Made by a program: the position numbers and the translations under genes. The notes under the pieces were generated by a model. It was not told the origin of the DNA. It saw only the letters and a list, made by a program, of their open reading frames with translations, and did not search any database. Positions 9,293 to 18,630 of a stretch of 64,000 bases of DNA are shown here, one piece after another (position 1 is the stretch's first letter; each line of letters opens with the position of its first letter). Where the stretch lies: positions 1 to 64,000 of the forward strand of contig NZ_JYGE01000004.1 of NCBI RefSeq assembly GCF_003012055.1. Reading direction: 5' to 3'. This stretch comes from Peptostreptococcus russellii (GTDB taxonomy: Bacteria; Bacillota; Clostridia; Peptostreptococcales; Peptostreptococcaceae).

Positions 9293-10237
9293 TTAGTTGA
9301 ATTTTTCTGCTATATATCTTTCTGCCATTACTGCTGCAACTGCTCCATCGCTAGTAGCTGTAACTACCTGTCTTACTGGCTTTTCTCTACAATCACCTGC
9401 AACAAATACACCTGGTATATTAGTTTCTGTGCTTTCCTTTGCCATAAAGTATCCGGCATCATCACATTCTATTACATCTCTATAAAGATGAGTTTCTGGA
9501 ACATATCCTATAAATACGAAACATCCAAAAGTACCGTCTTCTTCATCAGCAAAATGCTCTGTTATTTCACCTGTGATCTTGTTCTTAAATACTATAGACT
9601 CAAGTATTCCATCACCCTTTACTTCTTCAACTACTGTATCTAGTAAAAAGTCTATCTTTGGATTTTCTTTTGCTCTGTCAAGTGCAGTAGGTGCACATCT
9701 AAATCCTTGTCTTCTATGTACTATAGTAACCTTTCTTGCAAACTTAGTTAGATACTGCGCTTCTTCTATTGCACTATCTCCACCACCTATAACGAATACT
9801 TCAAAGTCTTCAAAGAAGTCTGCGTCACAAGTTGCACAGTAAGAAACTCCCTTACCAATTAGTGAATCTTCACCTGGGCAATTCATCTTTCTTGGGTTAG
9901 CTCCAGTTGCAATAATTACTGATCTTGTCTTATATTCCTTGTCAGCTGTCTTTAAAATTTTTATATCACCATCAAAGTCAAAAGATGTAACATCTCCTCT
10001 TTCGATTTCACATCCAAAAGCCTTAGCTTGTTCTACCATTCTTGCTGTAAGTGATGGACCTGTTGCATTTTCAACTGATCCTGGATAGTTATCAACCTGA
10101 TGAGTGATTACTATCTGACCACCATTTTTTTGTTTTTCTAGGATAAGAGTTTTAAGTTTTCCTCTAGCACCATATAAACCTGCTGATAGGCCTGCTGGAC
10201 CCCCACCAATAATTATTAAATCATAAATATTTTCCAT
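9293..10237 (-). CDS. trxB: thioredoxin-disulfide reductase
   Basis: 314 residues with an FAD-binding GGGPAG motif, the active-site CATC in GVSYCATCDADFF, an NAD(P)-binding VIGGGDSAIEEAQYL and the C-terminal FAD motif GVFVAGDCR. It reduces the adjacent thioredoxin using a pyridine nucleotide. The Met at residue 5 of the longer ORF is chosen because GTGGAGGTAG immediately before it is the ribosome binding site. It is followed by trxA after 108 bp. Confidence 0.93.
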   Translation of the reverse strand: MENIYDLIIIGGGPAGLSAGLYGARGKLKTLILEKQKNGGQIVITHQVDNYPGSVENATGPSLTARMVEQAKAFGCEIERGDVTSFDFDGDIKILKTADKEYKTRSVIIATGANPRKMNCPGEDSLIGKGVSYCATCDADFFEDFEVFVIGGGDSAIEEAQYLTKFARKVTIVHRRQGFRCAPTALDRAKENPKIDFLLDTVVEEVKGDGILESIVFKNKITGEITEHFADEEDGTFGCFVFIGYVPETHLYRDVIECDDAGYFMAKESTETNIPGVFVAGDCREKPVRQVVTATSDGAVAAVMAERYIAEKFN

Positions 10238-10340
10238 TTCTACCTCCACACATTTTAATGTTAATTGATTAACTTAAGTCATTCCAAAAAGATAAGTAAT
10301 AATCGGCTAAATCTATTTTTCTTATCTTGAATATATTTTT

Positions 10341-10727
10341 CTAATTAAGTATTCTATAAATAGTTTTACTCATTAGATCATAGTCAATTACTCTAAAATC
10401 ATCTTTTACACTTTCTGTCCATAAAGGAGTGATTTTATTTTTTTTAAACTTATTTGCAGTTTCAATTGCGTCTTCAATTAAACTTAACGAATTAAAATCC
10501 AGTTCCTTGCCTGCTTTTAGAATCAAAGTTCTATATATTGTTTCATTAGGTTTAACACTTCCATACAATGGATGAGTAAGCAATTCATAGCCTTCGTGTA
10601 TTAAATTTCTCGAATATTCTAAAACACCTATATAATCTTTATTATCTAAAAATTTAAGCTCTATCTTGTTTGATGTTAGAAATTCTTCCGATTCAAGAAA
10701 TTTTTCATTATTAGTAATTAAAAGCAT
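10341..10727 (-). CDS. grdX: GrdX family protein
   Basis: 128-residue soluble protein with the TNN start and HPLYGSVKPNETIYRT block typical of GrdX, a small protein of unknown function encoded at the head of glycine (and related) reductase operons. No catalytic motif is recognised. It has an AAAGGTG box and is the first gene after the riboswitch leader. Its position suggests regulation or assembly, but that is not shown. Confidence 0.82.
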   Translation of the reverse strand: MLLITNNEKFLESEEFLTSNKIELKFLDNKDYIGVLEYSRNLIHEGYELLTHPLYGSVKPNETIYRTLILKAGKELDFNSLSLIEDAIETANKFKKNKITPLWTESVKDDFRVIDYDLMSKTIYRILN

Positions 10728-10746
10728 CTAAATCACCTTTCATATA

Positions 10747-10854
10747 TCAATTTTTGCGAGATAATAGTTCCTCTCCTTGGAATAAATGTTTTCCTGACCC
10801 ATCACGTATAACTTTAAATAGATCAACTTGTAGAGGAAATTCTATATTATGCAT
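10747..10854 (-). other. leader element / possible 35-codon ORF upstream of grdX
   Basis: Between the riboswitch terminator and grdX, an ATG frame of 35 codons ends in TGA 19 bp before the grdX start. No Shine-Dalgarno sequence precedes the ATG. Arg codons are CGT and CGC, unlike the AGA-dominated genes around it. The same stretch holds a 7-bp pairing (TTCCTCT with AGAGGAA) that encloses about 70 bases and a GGAA/TTCC hairpin. A structured RNA or a gene relic is therefore at least as likely as a translated peptide. Confidence 0.35.
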
Positions 10855-10890
10855 TTATAAACTGTTAGACATCCAACTAAATTTGAATAT

Positions 10891-10923
10891 AAAAAAGGGA
10901 AATAAAGTTGTCCTTTATTCCCC
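10891..10923 (-). terminator. riboswitch expression-platform terminator
   Basis: On the minus strand GGGAATAAAG, a short loop, CTTTATTTCCC and then TTTTTT: a classic intrinsic terminator, 32 bases after the glycine aptamer and before grdX. Glycine binding is expected to prevent it forming, turning on the operon. Confidence 0.85.
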
Positions 10924-10954
10924 TGTCATATTATTCACCTTCAGAGATACGTCC

Positions 10955-11043
10955 AATTCTACTTCCTTTACCTGAGAAATTCATAACATTCTTGACGGAA
11001 ATGTTACTTGTCCCTTCGGTGGCAATTGCTCTCTCATAGAATC
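10955..11043 (-). ncRNA. glycine riboswitch (single aptamer)
   Basis: The minus-strand RNA has P1 formed by GATTCTA and TAGAATT, the opening GAGAG paired with TCTCAGG, and the conserved core CCACCGAAGGGACAAG. The CTCAGGTAAAGGA block typical of glycine aptamers follows. One full aptamer is seen. The following GGACGTATCTCTGAAGG stretch resembles the linker or remnant second aptamer of singlet glycine riboswitches. It is followed by an intrinsic terminator and the grd operon, consistent with glycine-induced expression of glycine reductase. Confidence 0.85.
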
Positions 11044-11168
11044 TTCATCCGCATATTTAATTATTAGTTGTCTAACTTTTATACAATTAGCAAGTACATC
11101 TGTAAGATAATTGTACAACATCTTCTATCAAAAAATCAAGACTTATTTTTTAAAAGTTTTTTTAACTT

Positions 11169-12302
11169 TTATAGCATCAAATCCACTATTATTGAATTTG
11201 ATATTTCACGTCCAGATTGTGTAAGTTTTATCGTATTGTCCTTACACTTTTCAATATATCCCTTTTTCTGATAATTTTCAATACTTTTTATTATACATTT
11301 TTCTAACTCTTGATTATTGATTTTATCTATAAGTGATAAATTTATTCCAGAATTCATTCTCAATCCCAACATTATTTTTTCATTGAAATGTTCTTTGAAG
11401 TCCAACACCTCCTTAGATTCTATTGGGAAAACGTTGCTATTGGTAGCTTTAGAGTAGTCATTTAGTGTCTTTACATTTGTATATCTTTCATTATTTATAT
11501 ATCCTGAAGCTCCAACTCCAACTCCAAAATACTCATCGCAATTCCAGTATTTTATGTTGTGTTTACACTCGTATCCAACATTACAAAAATTCGATATCTC
11601 ATATTGATAAAATCCATACTTCTTTAATTTTTCAACAGTATACCTATACATATCTAAATATTTTTCTTCATCTATATCTTTTAACTCTCCTTTTTCATAC
11701 ATCTCAAAAAAATCTGTACCCTCTTCTATTATCAATGAGTATGCAGATATATGTTCTGGCTTTATTTCTGCTACATAATCTATGGTTTCCTTCCAATCTT
11801 CTAAGCTTTGAGTATCAAATGCAAATATTACATCTATATTTATATTATCAAAACCTACTTCTCTAGCATTATAGAAACTCTCTTCAAATTGCTTAAGGTT
11901 ATGAATTCTTCCCATAAATAATAAATGCTTGTCTTGAACCGCCTGAAGACCTATACTAAGCCTATTTACACCAGCATCTTTCATTATCTTTAGCTTTTCA
12001 ATTGATAATGTTCCAGGATTTGCTTCTATGCTGTATTCTTCAAGCTTTTTTAGATCAACATTATCTTCTATCATCTTAAATAATCTTTTTAACTGGGTCT
12101 TATTCAAAATAGTTGGAGTCCCACCTCCAATAAATATTGTACTTATTTCTTCCTGATTTAGCTTGTACATTTTTAATTCTTTTTCCAAAGAATCTAAATA
12201 TTTATCTTTTTCATTCCCATCTGCTACGTATGAAGTAAAATCGCAGTATTTACACTTTTGTACACAGAAAGGTATATGTATATATAGACCTTTACTTTCC
12301 AT
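11169..12302 (-). CDS. hemW: radical SAM heme chaperone HemW
   Basis: 377 residues, radical SAM enzyme of the HemN-like family. The iron-sulfur cluster Cys residues are at 13, 17 and 20 (CVQKCKYC), followed by FIGGGTPTIL for SAM binding. It lacks the N-terminal extension of true coproporphyrinogen oxidase HemN, so HemW, which binds and transfers heme, is the better name. The start has an AGGAGGT box. It is usually linked to lepA in Firmicutes; here lepA lies about 2.5 kb upstream. Confidence 0.88.
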   Translation of the reverse strand: MESKGLYIHIPFCVQKCKYCDFTSYVADGNEKDKYLDSLEKELKMYKLNQEEISTIFIGGGTPTILNKTQLKRLFKMIEDNVDLKKLEEYSIEANPGTLSIEKLKIMKDAGVNRLSIGLQAVQDKHLLFMGRIHNLKQFEESFYNAREVGFDNINIDVIFAFDTQSLEDWKETIDYVAEIKPEHISAYSLIIEEGTDFFEMYEKGELKDIDEEKYLDMYRYTVEKLKKYGFYQYEISNFCNVGYECKHNIKYWNCDEYFGVGVGASGYINNERYTNVKTLNDYSKATNSNVFPIESKEVLDFKEHFNEKIMLGLRMNSGINLSLIDKINNQELEKCIIKSIENYQKKGYIEKCKDNTIKLTQSGREISNSIIVDLML

Positions 12303-12393
12303 AATTTACCTCCTAATTTTATATCTCTATACCTTTTTATACCGTATTTAAGTAAAAATCAAGCATTAATGAAATATTTTTTAAAAAATATAT

Positions 12394-12427
12394 AGAGCTA
12401 TTGACAGAAATAACTATCAATAGCTCT
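12394..12427 (-). terminator. nitroreductase gene terminator (possibly bidirectional)
   Basis: 11-bp perfect stem AGAGCTATTGA/TCAATAGCTCT with a 12-base loop. On the minus strand it runs into TATATATTTTTT. It lies downstream of the nitroreductase gene and upstream of hemW. Confidence 0.6.
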
Positions 12428-12552
12428 ATTAGTATACTTGATTATTCACTTTTATTTATAAAAACTGTCTAAATAATTATAATATCTTTAGATATTATAA
12501 AATAAATATATCTTCAAAACAATAAATTATTCTTTATTATTCTGATTTCTTA

Positions 12553-13419
12553 TTATATATTACAGTATCCTACTACCTTATAGTTAGATGGTATGCCATA
12601 GTCATTATCTAAGTTGTCAAATCCCCACTTAGAATCAAACATAGTTATGTCTAAAATAACACCAAAGTATAACATTATTATACCAGCATCTATTTTATTT
12701 AAATAACTACCACTATAGTTTTCATTGTCTATCGCTAATATTACACGACCTCCATCAACTATAAATCTCCATGGTTGCTTATTAAGAGCTGAAGGAGCCA
12801 TTCTTGCATATGAGAATGCATCTAATAGAGCTCTTTCTTCTAGTATTTCAGATGTAGCAGAATTTCCCCACTTATCTATATATACCATTTCTTCTAAAGA
12901 GATTCTCTCAGAGTTTGATCCCATTTTTTTAACAGACATTTCTGCCTGAGAATAGTTATCTCCTGTTTTTGCTATTCCTTCAACCTTCTTAGTTGAACTA
13001 GCATATCCTAGAGCTATAAGAGCTACTACTTCCATATCAGTGTCAAGATTTAAAACTGTCTTTACCATATCTCTATCTGAATATGATATCCAACAGCTAT
13101 CTAATCCTAAATCTCTAGCCTTTAATATTGCTCTTTCGCCTACATACCCTGCGTTTTCAAGATGTTGTGGCTTATCTTCAGAAAGTAGTACTAGGTAGTT
13201 AGGAGCTTCTATCATCACTCCCTGATAACCAGCTATTCCGTATAATCTCTTGTAAGTATCATCTCCAGCAAAGAATTTTGCTTCAATTGCTATAGATGGC
13301 ACTAACTTCTTACAATCAGCTATAAAAGCTTGAAGCTCTGATATCTTAGCTGCATCAACTGCTGTTTCTTTAAAATGTCTTACTGATCTTCCATTCACAA
13401 TTAATGACTTATAGTCCAT
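12553..13419 (-). CDS. nitroreductase family protein
   Basis: 288-residue protein of the nitroreductase/FMN-binding fold. It opens with the flavin-contacting Arg-Ser-Val-Arg-His-Phe (about residues 11-16). A second half contains APSALNKQPWRF, the Ser/Asn/Gln/Pro FMN motif. The length and two-part layout resemble the single-chain TM1586-type nitroreductases rather than the short dimeric ones. It likely reduces an unknown substrate with NAD(P)H. The start follows TTGGAGGT. It ends about 27 bp after the cca gene and may be cotranscribed with it. Confidence 0.75.
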   Translation of the reverse strand: MDYKSLIVNGRSVRHFKETAVDAAKISELQAFIADCKKLVPSIAIEAKFFAGDDTYKRLYGIAGYQGVMIEAPNYLVLLSEDKPQHLENAGYVGERAILKARDLGLDSCWISYSDRDMVKTVLNLDTDMEVVALIALGYASSTKKVEGIAKTGDNYSQAEMSVKKMGSNSERISLEEMVYIDKWGNSATSEILEERALLDAFSYARMAPSALNKQPWRFIVDGGRVILAIDNENYSGSYLNKIDAGIIMLYFGVILDITMFDSKWGFDNLDNDYGIPSNYKVVGYCNI

Positions 13420-13445
13420 AAATTTACCTCCAAATTTTCGTAATT

Positions 13446-14744
13446 CTATGCTTTTCTGGCCAAACTCAAAAGCTTGTCCTTCTCATTGTCACCCGGATTG
13501 TGTATCACATGCTCAAGTAGCCCACTAAGTATTTTTCCTACTTGGGCTCCACTTGCAATATCATTTTTTATAATATCTCTTCCGTTTAACTTCAATTGAG
13601 AAATAGAAAAACATTCTCCTGATTCTATTATATCATTAAATAGACTAAAACAGATAGAAGGATTTGCATTTTTTTCAATAAACTTTGAATATATTGCATA
13701 CTTTACAAGATATATATTCTTTAAATCACGCAAAATGTACTTTAATAATAGTTTTTTATGACTATAATCCTTGCTATTCTCAGTTAATAATTCATATTTT
13801 TCGTCCTTTAGTATAGAATGTATTGCTATAGTATACTCTATTTCTTTTTTTGAATACCTTAAACTTCTCATTATTTTACTTAATTCTTCTTTAGATCTAT
13901 CTTCAAATATAAGAGCTCTTTTTAAGGCTTGTTTATATTTTTTTTCTTCATTATCACTATCTAGATACTTACAAGTTTTTTCTTTATTGATAAAACTTTC
14001 TACATTATATGCATTTTCAATATTATTCATCTCTAAGGACTTTCCTCCAAATAAATAATCCGAAAGATTTATCATATTAAAATTTTCTAGCTTTAAAGGA
14101 TTGTATTCTATAATTTCTTCTAATTCTCTATTAATTCTTTCAACAGAAATATTTTCTATATTTTTGGAGTTTTTCAAGATAGAATTAAAAGTTTTCTCTT
14201 CAATTTCAAATCCCAATTTTGCAGAAAATCTGATTGCCCTAACCATTCTTAGAGCATCTTCATTGAATCTTTGATCAGGGTCACCAACACAACGAATAAG
14301 CTTTTTTTCTATATCTTTAATACCATCGAAACTGTCTATTAGCCCTGATTTTTGATTATATGCCATAGCATTTATAGTAAAATCTCTTCTGGAGAGATCG
14401 TCTATTATATTCTTACTAAACTTCACTTCTTCTGGATGTCTCATATCCAGATACTGACCATCAATTCTATATGTAGTAGCTTCATATGCTACATTATTTT
14501 CAATTATAGTTACAGTACCATGCTCTACTCCAGTTGGAATGGTTTTTTTAAAGATTTTCATCATATCTTTTGGCCTTGCATTTGTAGTAATATCCCAATC
14601 GTTCGGTTTTCTTTTCATTATAGAATCTCTCACACAACCACCCACTATAAAAGCTTCAAATCCATGATTTTCTAGTGCTTCTATTATAAGGCTTGCTCCA
14701 GAATCAATTTCCAGAGCAAGTTCTTTTTTATCTATATAGTTCAA
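13446..14744 (-). CDS. cca: CCA tRNA nucleotidyltransferase / poly(A) polymerase family
   Basis: 432 residues. The N-terminal nucleotidyltransferase motif is VGGCVRDSIMKRKPNDWDIT with the metal-binding DxD. The middle RRDFTINAMAY and RMVRAIRFSAKLGFEI blocks are the class II tRNA nucleotidyltransferase motifs. It adds or repairs the CCA end of tRNAs. The C-terminal helical part is divergent. It starts at a TTG codon preceded by GAAGGTG and follows lepA by 13 bp, so the two are probably cotranscribed. Confidence 0.9.
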   Translation of the reverse strand: MNYIDKKELALEIDSGASLIIEALENHGFEAFIVGGCVRDSIMKRKPNDWDITTNARPKDMMKIFKKTIPTGVEHGTVTIIENNVAYEATTYRIDGQYLDMRHPEEVKFSKNIIDDLSRRDFTINAMAYNQKSGLIDSFDGIKDIEKKLIRCVGDPDQRFNEDALRMVRAIRFSAKLGFEIEEKTFNSILKNSKNIENISVERINRELEEIIEYNPLKLENFNMINLSDYLFGGKSLEMNNIENAYNVESFINKEKTCKYLDSDNEEKKYKQALKRALIFEDRSKEELSKIMRSLRYSKKEIEYTIAIHSILKDEKYELLTENSKDYSHKKLLLKYILRDLKNIYLVKYAIYSKFIEKNANPSICFSLFNDIIESGECFSISQLKLNGRDIIKNDIASGAQVGKILSGLLEHVIHNPGDNEKDKLLSLARKA

Positions 14745-14757
14745 TTAAACACCTTCT

Positions 14758-16563
14758 TTAGTCATCCAACTTAAGAACTGACATGAATGCTTTCTGTGGT
14801 ACTTCAACATTACCAATCTGACGCATTCTCTTCTTACCTTCCTTCTGCTTTTCAAGAAGCTTTCTCTTTCTTGAAATATCTCCACCATAACATTTTGCAA
14901 GAACGTCTTTTCTATAAGCTGCAACAGTTTCTCTTGCAATTATCTTGTTTCCAACAGCAGCCTGAATAGGTACTGGGAACTGATGTCTAGGTATTTCTTC
15001 TTTCAATTTTTCACACATTGCCTTACCTCTTACATAAGCTCTGCTTTCATGTATTATAAAGCTAAGTGCATCGACCTGCTCTTTATTTATTAGTATATCC
15101 ATTTTTACTAAATCAGATACTGTATAACCCTTTATTTCGTAGTCTATAGAGCCATAACCTCTTGTTCTAGACTTTAGAGCATCAAAGAAATCATATATTA
15201 CTTCATTTAGAGGAAGCTCATAGTGTAGCATTACTCTAGTATCATCCATATATTCCATATTCTTCATATTTCCACGTCTTTCCTGACATAGCTCCATTAC
15301 AACACCAACATAGTCCTTTGGAACAATAATATCACTGTTGACTATAGGCTCTTCTATTGTAAGTATCTCAGTTGGATCAGGTAGATTGGCTGGATTTTGT
15401 ATCATTACTTTTTCACCATCTAATTTTGTTACCTTGTATATAACTGATGGTGCTGTTGTAATTATATTTAAATCAAACTCTCTTTCAAGTCTTTCCTGAA
15501 TAATTTCCATATGAAGAAGACCTAAGAATCCACATCTAAAACCAAAACCTAGGGCAGCAGAAGATTCAGATTCAAACTCTAGAGCAGCATCATTTATCTG
15601 AAGCTTTTCTAGTGCATCTCTAACATTTTCATACTTTTCCCCTTCTCCTGGATATATACCACAATAAACCATTGGTGTGGCTTTTTTATAGCCTGGAAGA
15701 GCTGAATCTGTTCTATTCTCAGCATCTGTAATAGTATCTCCCACTCTACAACTTCTAATGTCTTTTATACTTGCTGCAATATATCCAACATCGCCTGCTG
15801 TAAGATCGTCAAGAACTGTTGGATTCGGCGCCATAACACCCACTTCAGTTACTTCAAACTGCTTCTTACTGTTCATCATTTCTATTATCATACCCTTTTT
15901 AACAGTACCTTCAAATACTCTAACATAAGCTACAACACCCTTATAGGCATCATAGTAAGAGTCAAATATCAAAGCCTTTAATGGTCCACTAGAATCCCCT
16001 GTTGGTGCTGGTACATTCTTTACAATATCTTCTAATACAGCTTCAATATTTATTCCATTTTTAGCTGAAATCATAGGCGCTTCAGCACTATCTATTCCTA
16101 TAAGATCTTCTATTTCATTTTTTACAAAGTCTGGTCTTGCACTAGGCAAGTCGATTTTGTTTATTACTGGTAAAATTTCTAAATCTTGTTCAAGGGCTAG
16201 ATATACATTTGCCAGTGTCTGTGCCTCTACTCCCTGAGCAGCATCTACAACTAGTAAAGCTCCCTCACAGGCAGCCAAACTTCTAGATACCTCATAGTTA
16301 AAGTCAACATGACCTGGTGTATCTATTAGATTTAAATTGTACACCTCACCATCTTTTGCCTTATAATGTAATCTTACATTTTGCAACTTTATCGTGATGC
16401 CTCTTTCTCTCTCCAGATCCATATTATCTAATAGCTGTGATTTCATATCTCTATCAGCTACTAATCCAGTATTCTGAATCAATCTATCAGCAAGAGTCGA
16501 TTTACCATGATCTATATGAGCAATAATACTAAAATTCCTAGTTTTACTTTGTCTATTTCCCAT
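14758..16563 (-). CDS. lepA: elongation factor 4 (LepA)
   Basis: 601 residues, the full length of LepA. The GTPase P-loop [17 protein letters not shown] and NKID motifs are in the first 150 residues. The LepA-specific C-terminal domain ends in a basic tail ([26 protein letters not shown]). It acts on the ribosome as a translational GTPase. The start has AAGGAG upstream. It is divergent from rpsT. Confidence 0.97.
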   Translation of the reverse strand: MGNRQSKTRNFSIIAHIDHGKSTLADRLIQNTGLVADRDMKSQLLDNMDLERERGITIKLQNVRLHYKAKDGEVYNLNLIDTPGHVDFNYEVSRSLAACEGALLVVDAAQGVEAQTLANVYLALEQDLEILPVINKIDLPSARPDFVKNEIEDLIGIDSAEAPMISAKNGINIEAVLEDIVKNVPAPTGDSSGPLKALIFDSYYDAYKGVVAYVRVFEGTVKKGMIIEMMNSKKQFEVTEVGVMAPNPTVLDDLTAGDVGYIAASIKDIRSCRVGDTITDAENRTDSALPGYKKATPMVYCGIYPGEGEKYENVRDALEKLQINDAALEFESESSAALGFGFRCGFLGLLHMEIIQERLEREFDLNIITTAPSVIYKVTKLDGEKVMIQNPANLPDPTEILTIEEPIVNSDIIVPKDYVGVVMELCQERRGNMKNMEYMDDTRVMLHYELPLNEVIYDFFDALKSRTRGYGSIDYEIKGYTVSDLVKMDILINKEQVDALSFIIHESRAYVRGKAMCEKLKEEIPRHQFPVPIQAAVGNKIIARETVAAYRKDVLAKCYGGDISRKRKLLEKQKEGKKRMRQIGNVEVPQKAFMSVLKLDD

Positions 16564-16682
16564 TTTAACTACTCCTTTTCAAATTTACATAAGTATTCAA
16601 TATATATTCTACTTTAAAACTCCGTCAACGTAAATAATAGAAATACAATTATTAATTTTTTTATTAAAAATTGTTTTTTTCC

Positions 16683-16711
16683 TTGATTTTTACTTTTAGT
16701 TCTGTTAAAAT
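16683..16711 (+). promoter_or_regulatory. rpsT promoter
   Basis: TTGATT and TAAAAT with exactly 17 bp between them, about 50 bp before the rpsT start, in the lepA-rpsT divergent gap. Confidence 0.7.
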
Positions 16712-16759
16712 TATGTATGTTGATTATGAATTTAGATTTACGACAGGGAGGTGAATTAC

Positions 16760-17026
16760 GTGGCAAATATTAAATCTGCAAAGAAAAGAATCGGTGTTAT
16801 TGAAAAGAAGACTGCTTTAAATAGAGTTAGAAAATCTCAGATAAAGACTGCTATAAGAAGATTTGATGAGGCCGTAGCTTCTGGAAATAAGGATGAAGCT
16901 TTAGCTAACTTCAGAGCAGCTCAGAAGAGAATCTATCAGGTTGCATCTAAGGGAACTATGCATAAGAATGCTGCTGATAGAAAGGTATCTAAGCTTGCTA
17001 ATAAGCTTAACTCTATGAACGCTTAA
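16760..17026 (+). CDS. rpsT: 30S ribosomal protein S20
   Basis: 88 residues, beginning MANIKSAKKRI as in nearly all S20 proteins; basic throughout, binds 16S rRNA. Translation starts at GTG 16760. A GTG nine bases earlier lies inside the GGGAGGTG ribosome binding site and is rejected. It is one of the few plus-strand genes in this area and has its own promoter and terminator. Confidence 0.97.
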   Translation: MANIKSAKKRIGVIEKKTALNRVRKSQIKTAIRRFDEAVASGNKDEALANFRAAQKRIYQVASKGTMHKNAADRKVSKLANKLNSMNA

Positions 17027-17128
17027 TTATGCGGGACAATTTGATATCGACGGGTATCATTTATAATTGTGACTACGCAATATATAGATTATATCTTGTG
17101 TGTCAAACGTTTGAAAATACTAGATAAA

Positions 17129-17164
17129 AGATGAGCTTTCCAGTGGGAAGGCTTATCTTTTTTA
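17129..17164 (+). terminator. rpsT terminator
   Basis: 13-bp stem (AGATGAGCTTTCC with GGAAGGCTTATCT, including G-T pairs), 4-base loop and a TTTTTT tail. Confidence 0.88.
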
Positions 17165-17520
17165 GTTTTCAAAAGTATAAAACTCAATCTAAACATACTA
17201 TCTAAAACCTAATTCTTTTATTTAATTTTCAATAATTTACTATTCTCTAATAACTTTCCCTGAAAATATAAAAGTATATACTTCAATATTTTTATATTTA
17301 AGCATCCAAATAAACCATCATTAGTTACAAGATCCTTCACCATTCTTATAAAAAATCTATAAACTTTTCACTTTTATTTATAAATATACACTTTTATATT
17401 AAATCTAAAACCATAATTTATTCTAAATTAATAAGAAATTACGGTAATTTACAAGACAGATATAAAATTTCATAAGCTGAACATAATAATTGTCTAATTA
17501 ATTTATTTTTATCTACAAAT

Positions 17521-17573
17521 AAAACTACCTAACTTAAACATAAATTATCTTTTATGAAAAATTGGGTAGTTTT
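17521..17573. terminator. possible holA terminator
   Basis: 9-bp inverted repeat AAAACTACC/GGTAGTTTT with a 35-base AT-rich loop, just beyond the holA stop. T-rich runs on both sides allow either direction; the long loop weakens the call. Confidence 0.4.
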
Positions 17574-17598
17574 TTGTAAAATATTCATTTTTTATCAC

Positions 17599-18630
17599 TT
17601 ATCTGCAATATTTTGCTATCAATATTTCCGCTGCCAAATGGTCTTCCATCAATCCTTGCTTTATTTTGTAATCAGAATCTGATATATAGTTCAAGATACT
17701 TACAATTCCGTTTTCATCATAATTTTTTGCCTGTCTCACAACCTTATTAAAGGTGTAAGGATGCATTTTTAAAGTATCTTTAATCACTGCCTGAGGCATT
17801 TTATCCTCTTGTAGATACTTTACCTGTATTATGTGGTTGAACTGCCTAGAGAGCATCGCAAATACGCCGAGAATTGACTCTCCGCTATCTATCATATCAT
17901 TTAATATCTTAAAGGATCTTTTCGCATTTTTATTTCCTATCATATCAATAAGTTGGAATATATCATTTTCAACTCTAGAATTCATTAAGTTTCTAATAAT
18001 ATCTTTTGTTATCGCTTCATCATTATCAACATAAGAACATAGCTTTATAATTTCCTGTTCAACATCTCCAAGGGTCATTTCAGATGTTCTATCCCTATAG
18101 CCAGTTGCCTCTATAAAGTAGGTGATATCTGAGTTACTTATACTTACATTTCTATTTGAAAATTGAAGCTTGCACCAATTTAAAAGCGACATATCATCTA
18201 GCTTTTTCATTTCACAAACTACACCACGTTTATTGATTGACTTATATATGGCTTTTCTTTTATCTACTTCTCCATGTGTTATAAAAACAAGTACTGTTGT
18301 ATCAGATATATTTTCCAAAATCTTCACCAATTCTTTTTCATCAGAATCATTAAAGTTTTTCTTTTTACCTTTTAAAAGTTCAAAATCCTTTACAATTATA
18401 TATCTTTTTTCATCCATAAATGGAAGTGTTTCTACAGAAGATCTAAATTCTTCAAGATTTGTTTCCTTACCATCTAGGACACTAAGATTAAAATCCATCA
18501 TAGCTTCATCTACTAATGTTTTAAATTTTTCCTGTATTTCCTCTATAAGGAAGCTTTCCTTCCCATATATCAAATAAATCTGCTCAATATTTCTATTTTC
18601 AAGATTTGACAGCAATTTTTTTCTTTCCAT
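17599..18630 (-). CDS. holA: DNA polymerase III delta subunit
   Basis: 343 residues, the usual length of the clamp-loader delta subunit. The N-terminal IYLIYGKESFLIEE and the LPFMDEKRYIIVKDFE block are typical of HolA. It opens the sliding clamp ring during DNA replication. The start follows TATGGAGGAA. It is isolated by AT-rich gaps on both sides. holA is often next to comEC and rpsT in Firmicutes, as here. Confidence 0.9.
   Translation of the reverse strand: MERKKLLSNLENRNIEQIYLIYGKESFLIEEIQEKFKTLVDEAMMDFNLSVLDGKETNLEEFRSSVETLPFMDEKRYIIVKDFELLKGKKKNFNDSDEKELVKILENISDTTVLVFITHGEVDKRKAIYKSINKRGVVCEMKKLDDMSLLNWCKLQFSNRNVSISNSDITYFIEATGYRDRTSEMTLGDVEQEIIKLCSYVDNDEAITKDIIRNLMNSRVENDIFQLIDMIGNKNAKRSFKILNDMIDSGESILGVFAMLSRQFNHIIQVKYLQEDKMPQAVIKDTLKMHPYTFNKVVRQAKNYDENGIVSILNYISDSDYKIKQGLMEDHLAAEILIAKYCR

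Larger units (their letters stand above)
10728..11168. other. leader region of the glycine reductase operon
   Basis: 441 bp without a confirmed protein gene. It contains the glycine aptamer, the terminator and the unexplained leader element before grdX. The remaining part (11044-11168) is AT-rich and should contain the operon promoter, but no convincing -35/-10 pair stands out. Confidence 0.6.
17027..17598. other. 572-bp region after rpsT with a folded 3' UTR
   Basis: The first 135 bp (17030-17164) are the rpsT 3' UTR and terminator. This part contains a nested inverted structure (ACAATT-TGATA against TATCA-AATTGT at about 17037-17071) and a CAAACGTTTG palindrome. The rest is plain AT-rich sequence, ending in a probable hairpin at 17521-17573 after holA. 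No gene is seen. Confidence 0.5.

Noticed and set aside
9082-9643. Plus-strand Cys/Phe/Tyr-rich ORFs opposite trxA and trxB
   Set aside because: Composition is that of an antisense shadow; both minus-strand genes are complete and well recognised.
10754-10975. 73-codon plus-strand ORF over the grd leader
   Set aside because: It runs through the riboswitch and its terminator and has no ribosome binding site; it is the antisense of a regulatory region.
17036-17090. Purine riboswitch after rpsT, suggested by GACTACG
   Set aside because: The other invariant purine-aptamer segments are missing and no purine gene follows.
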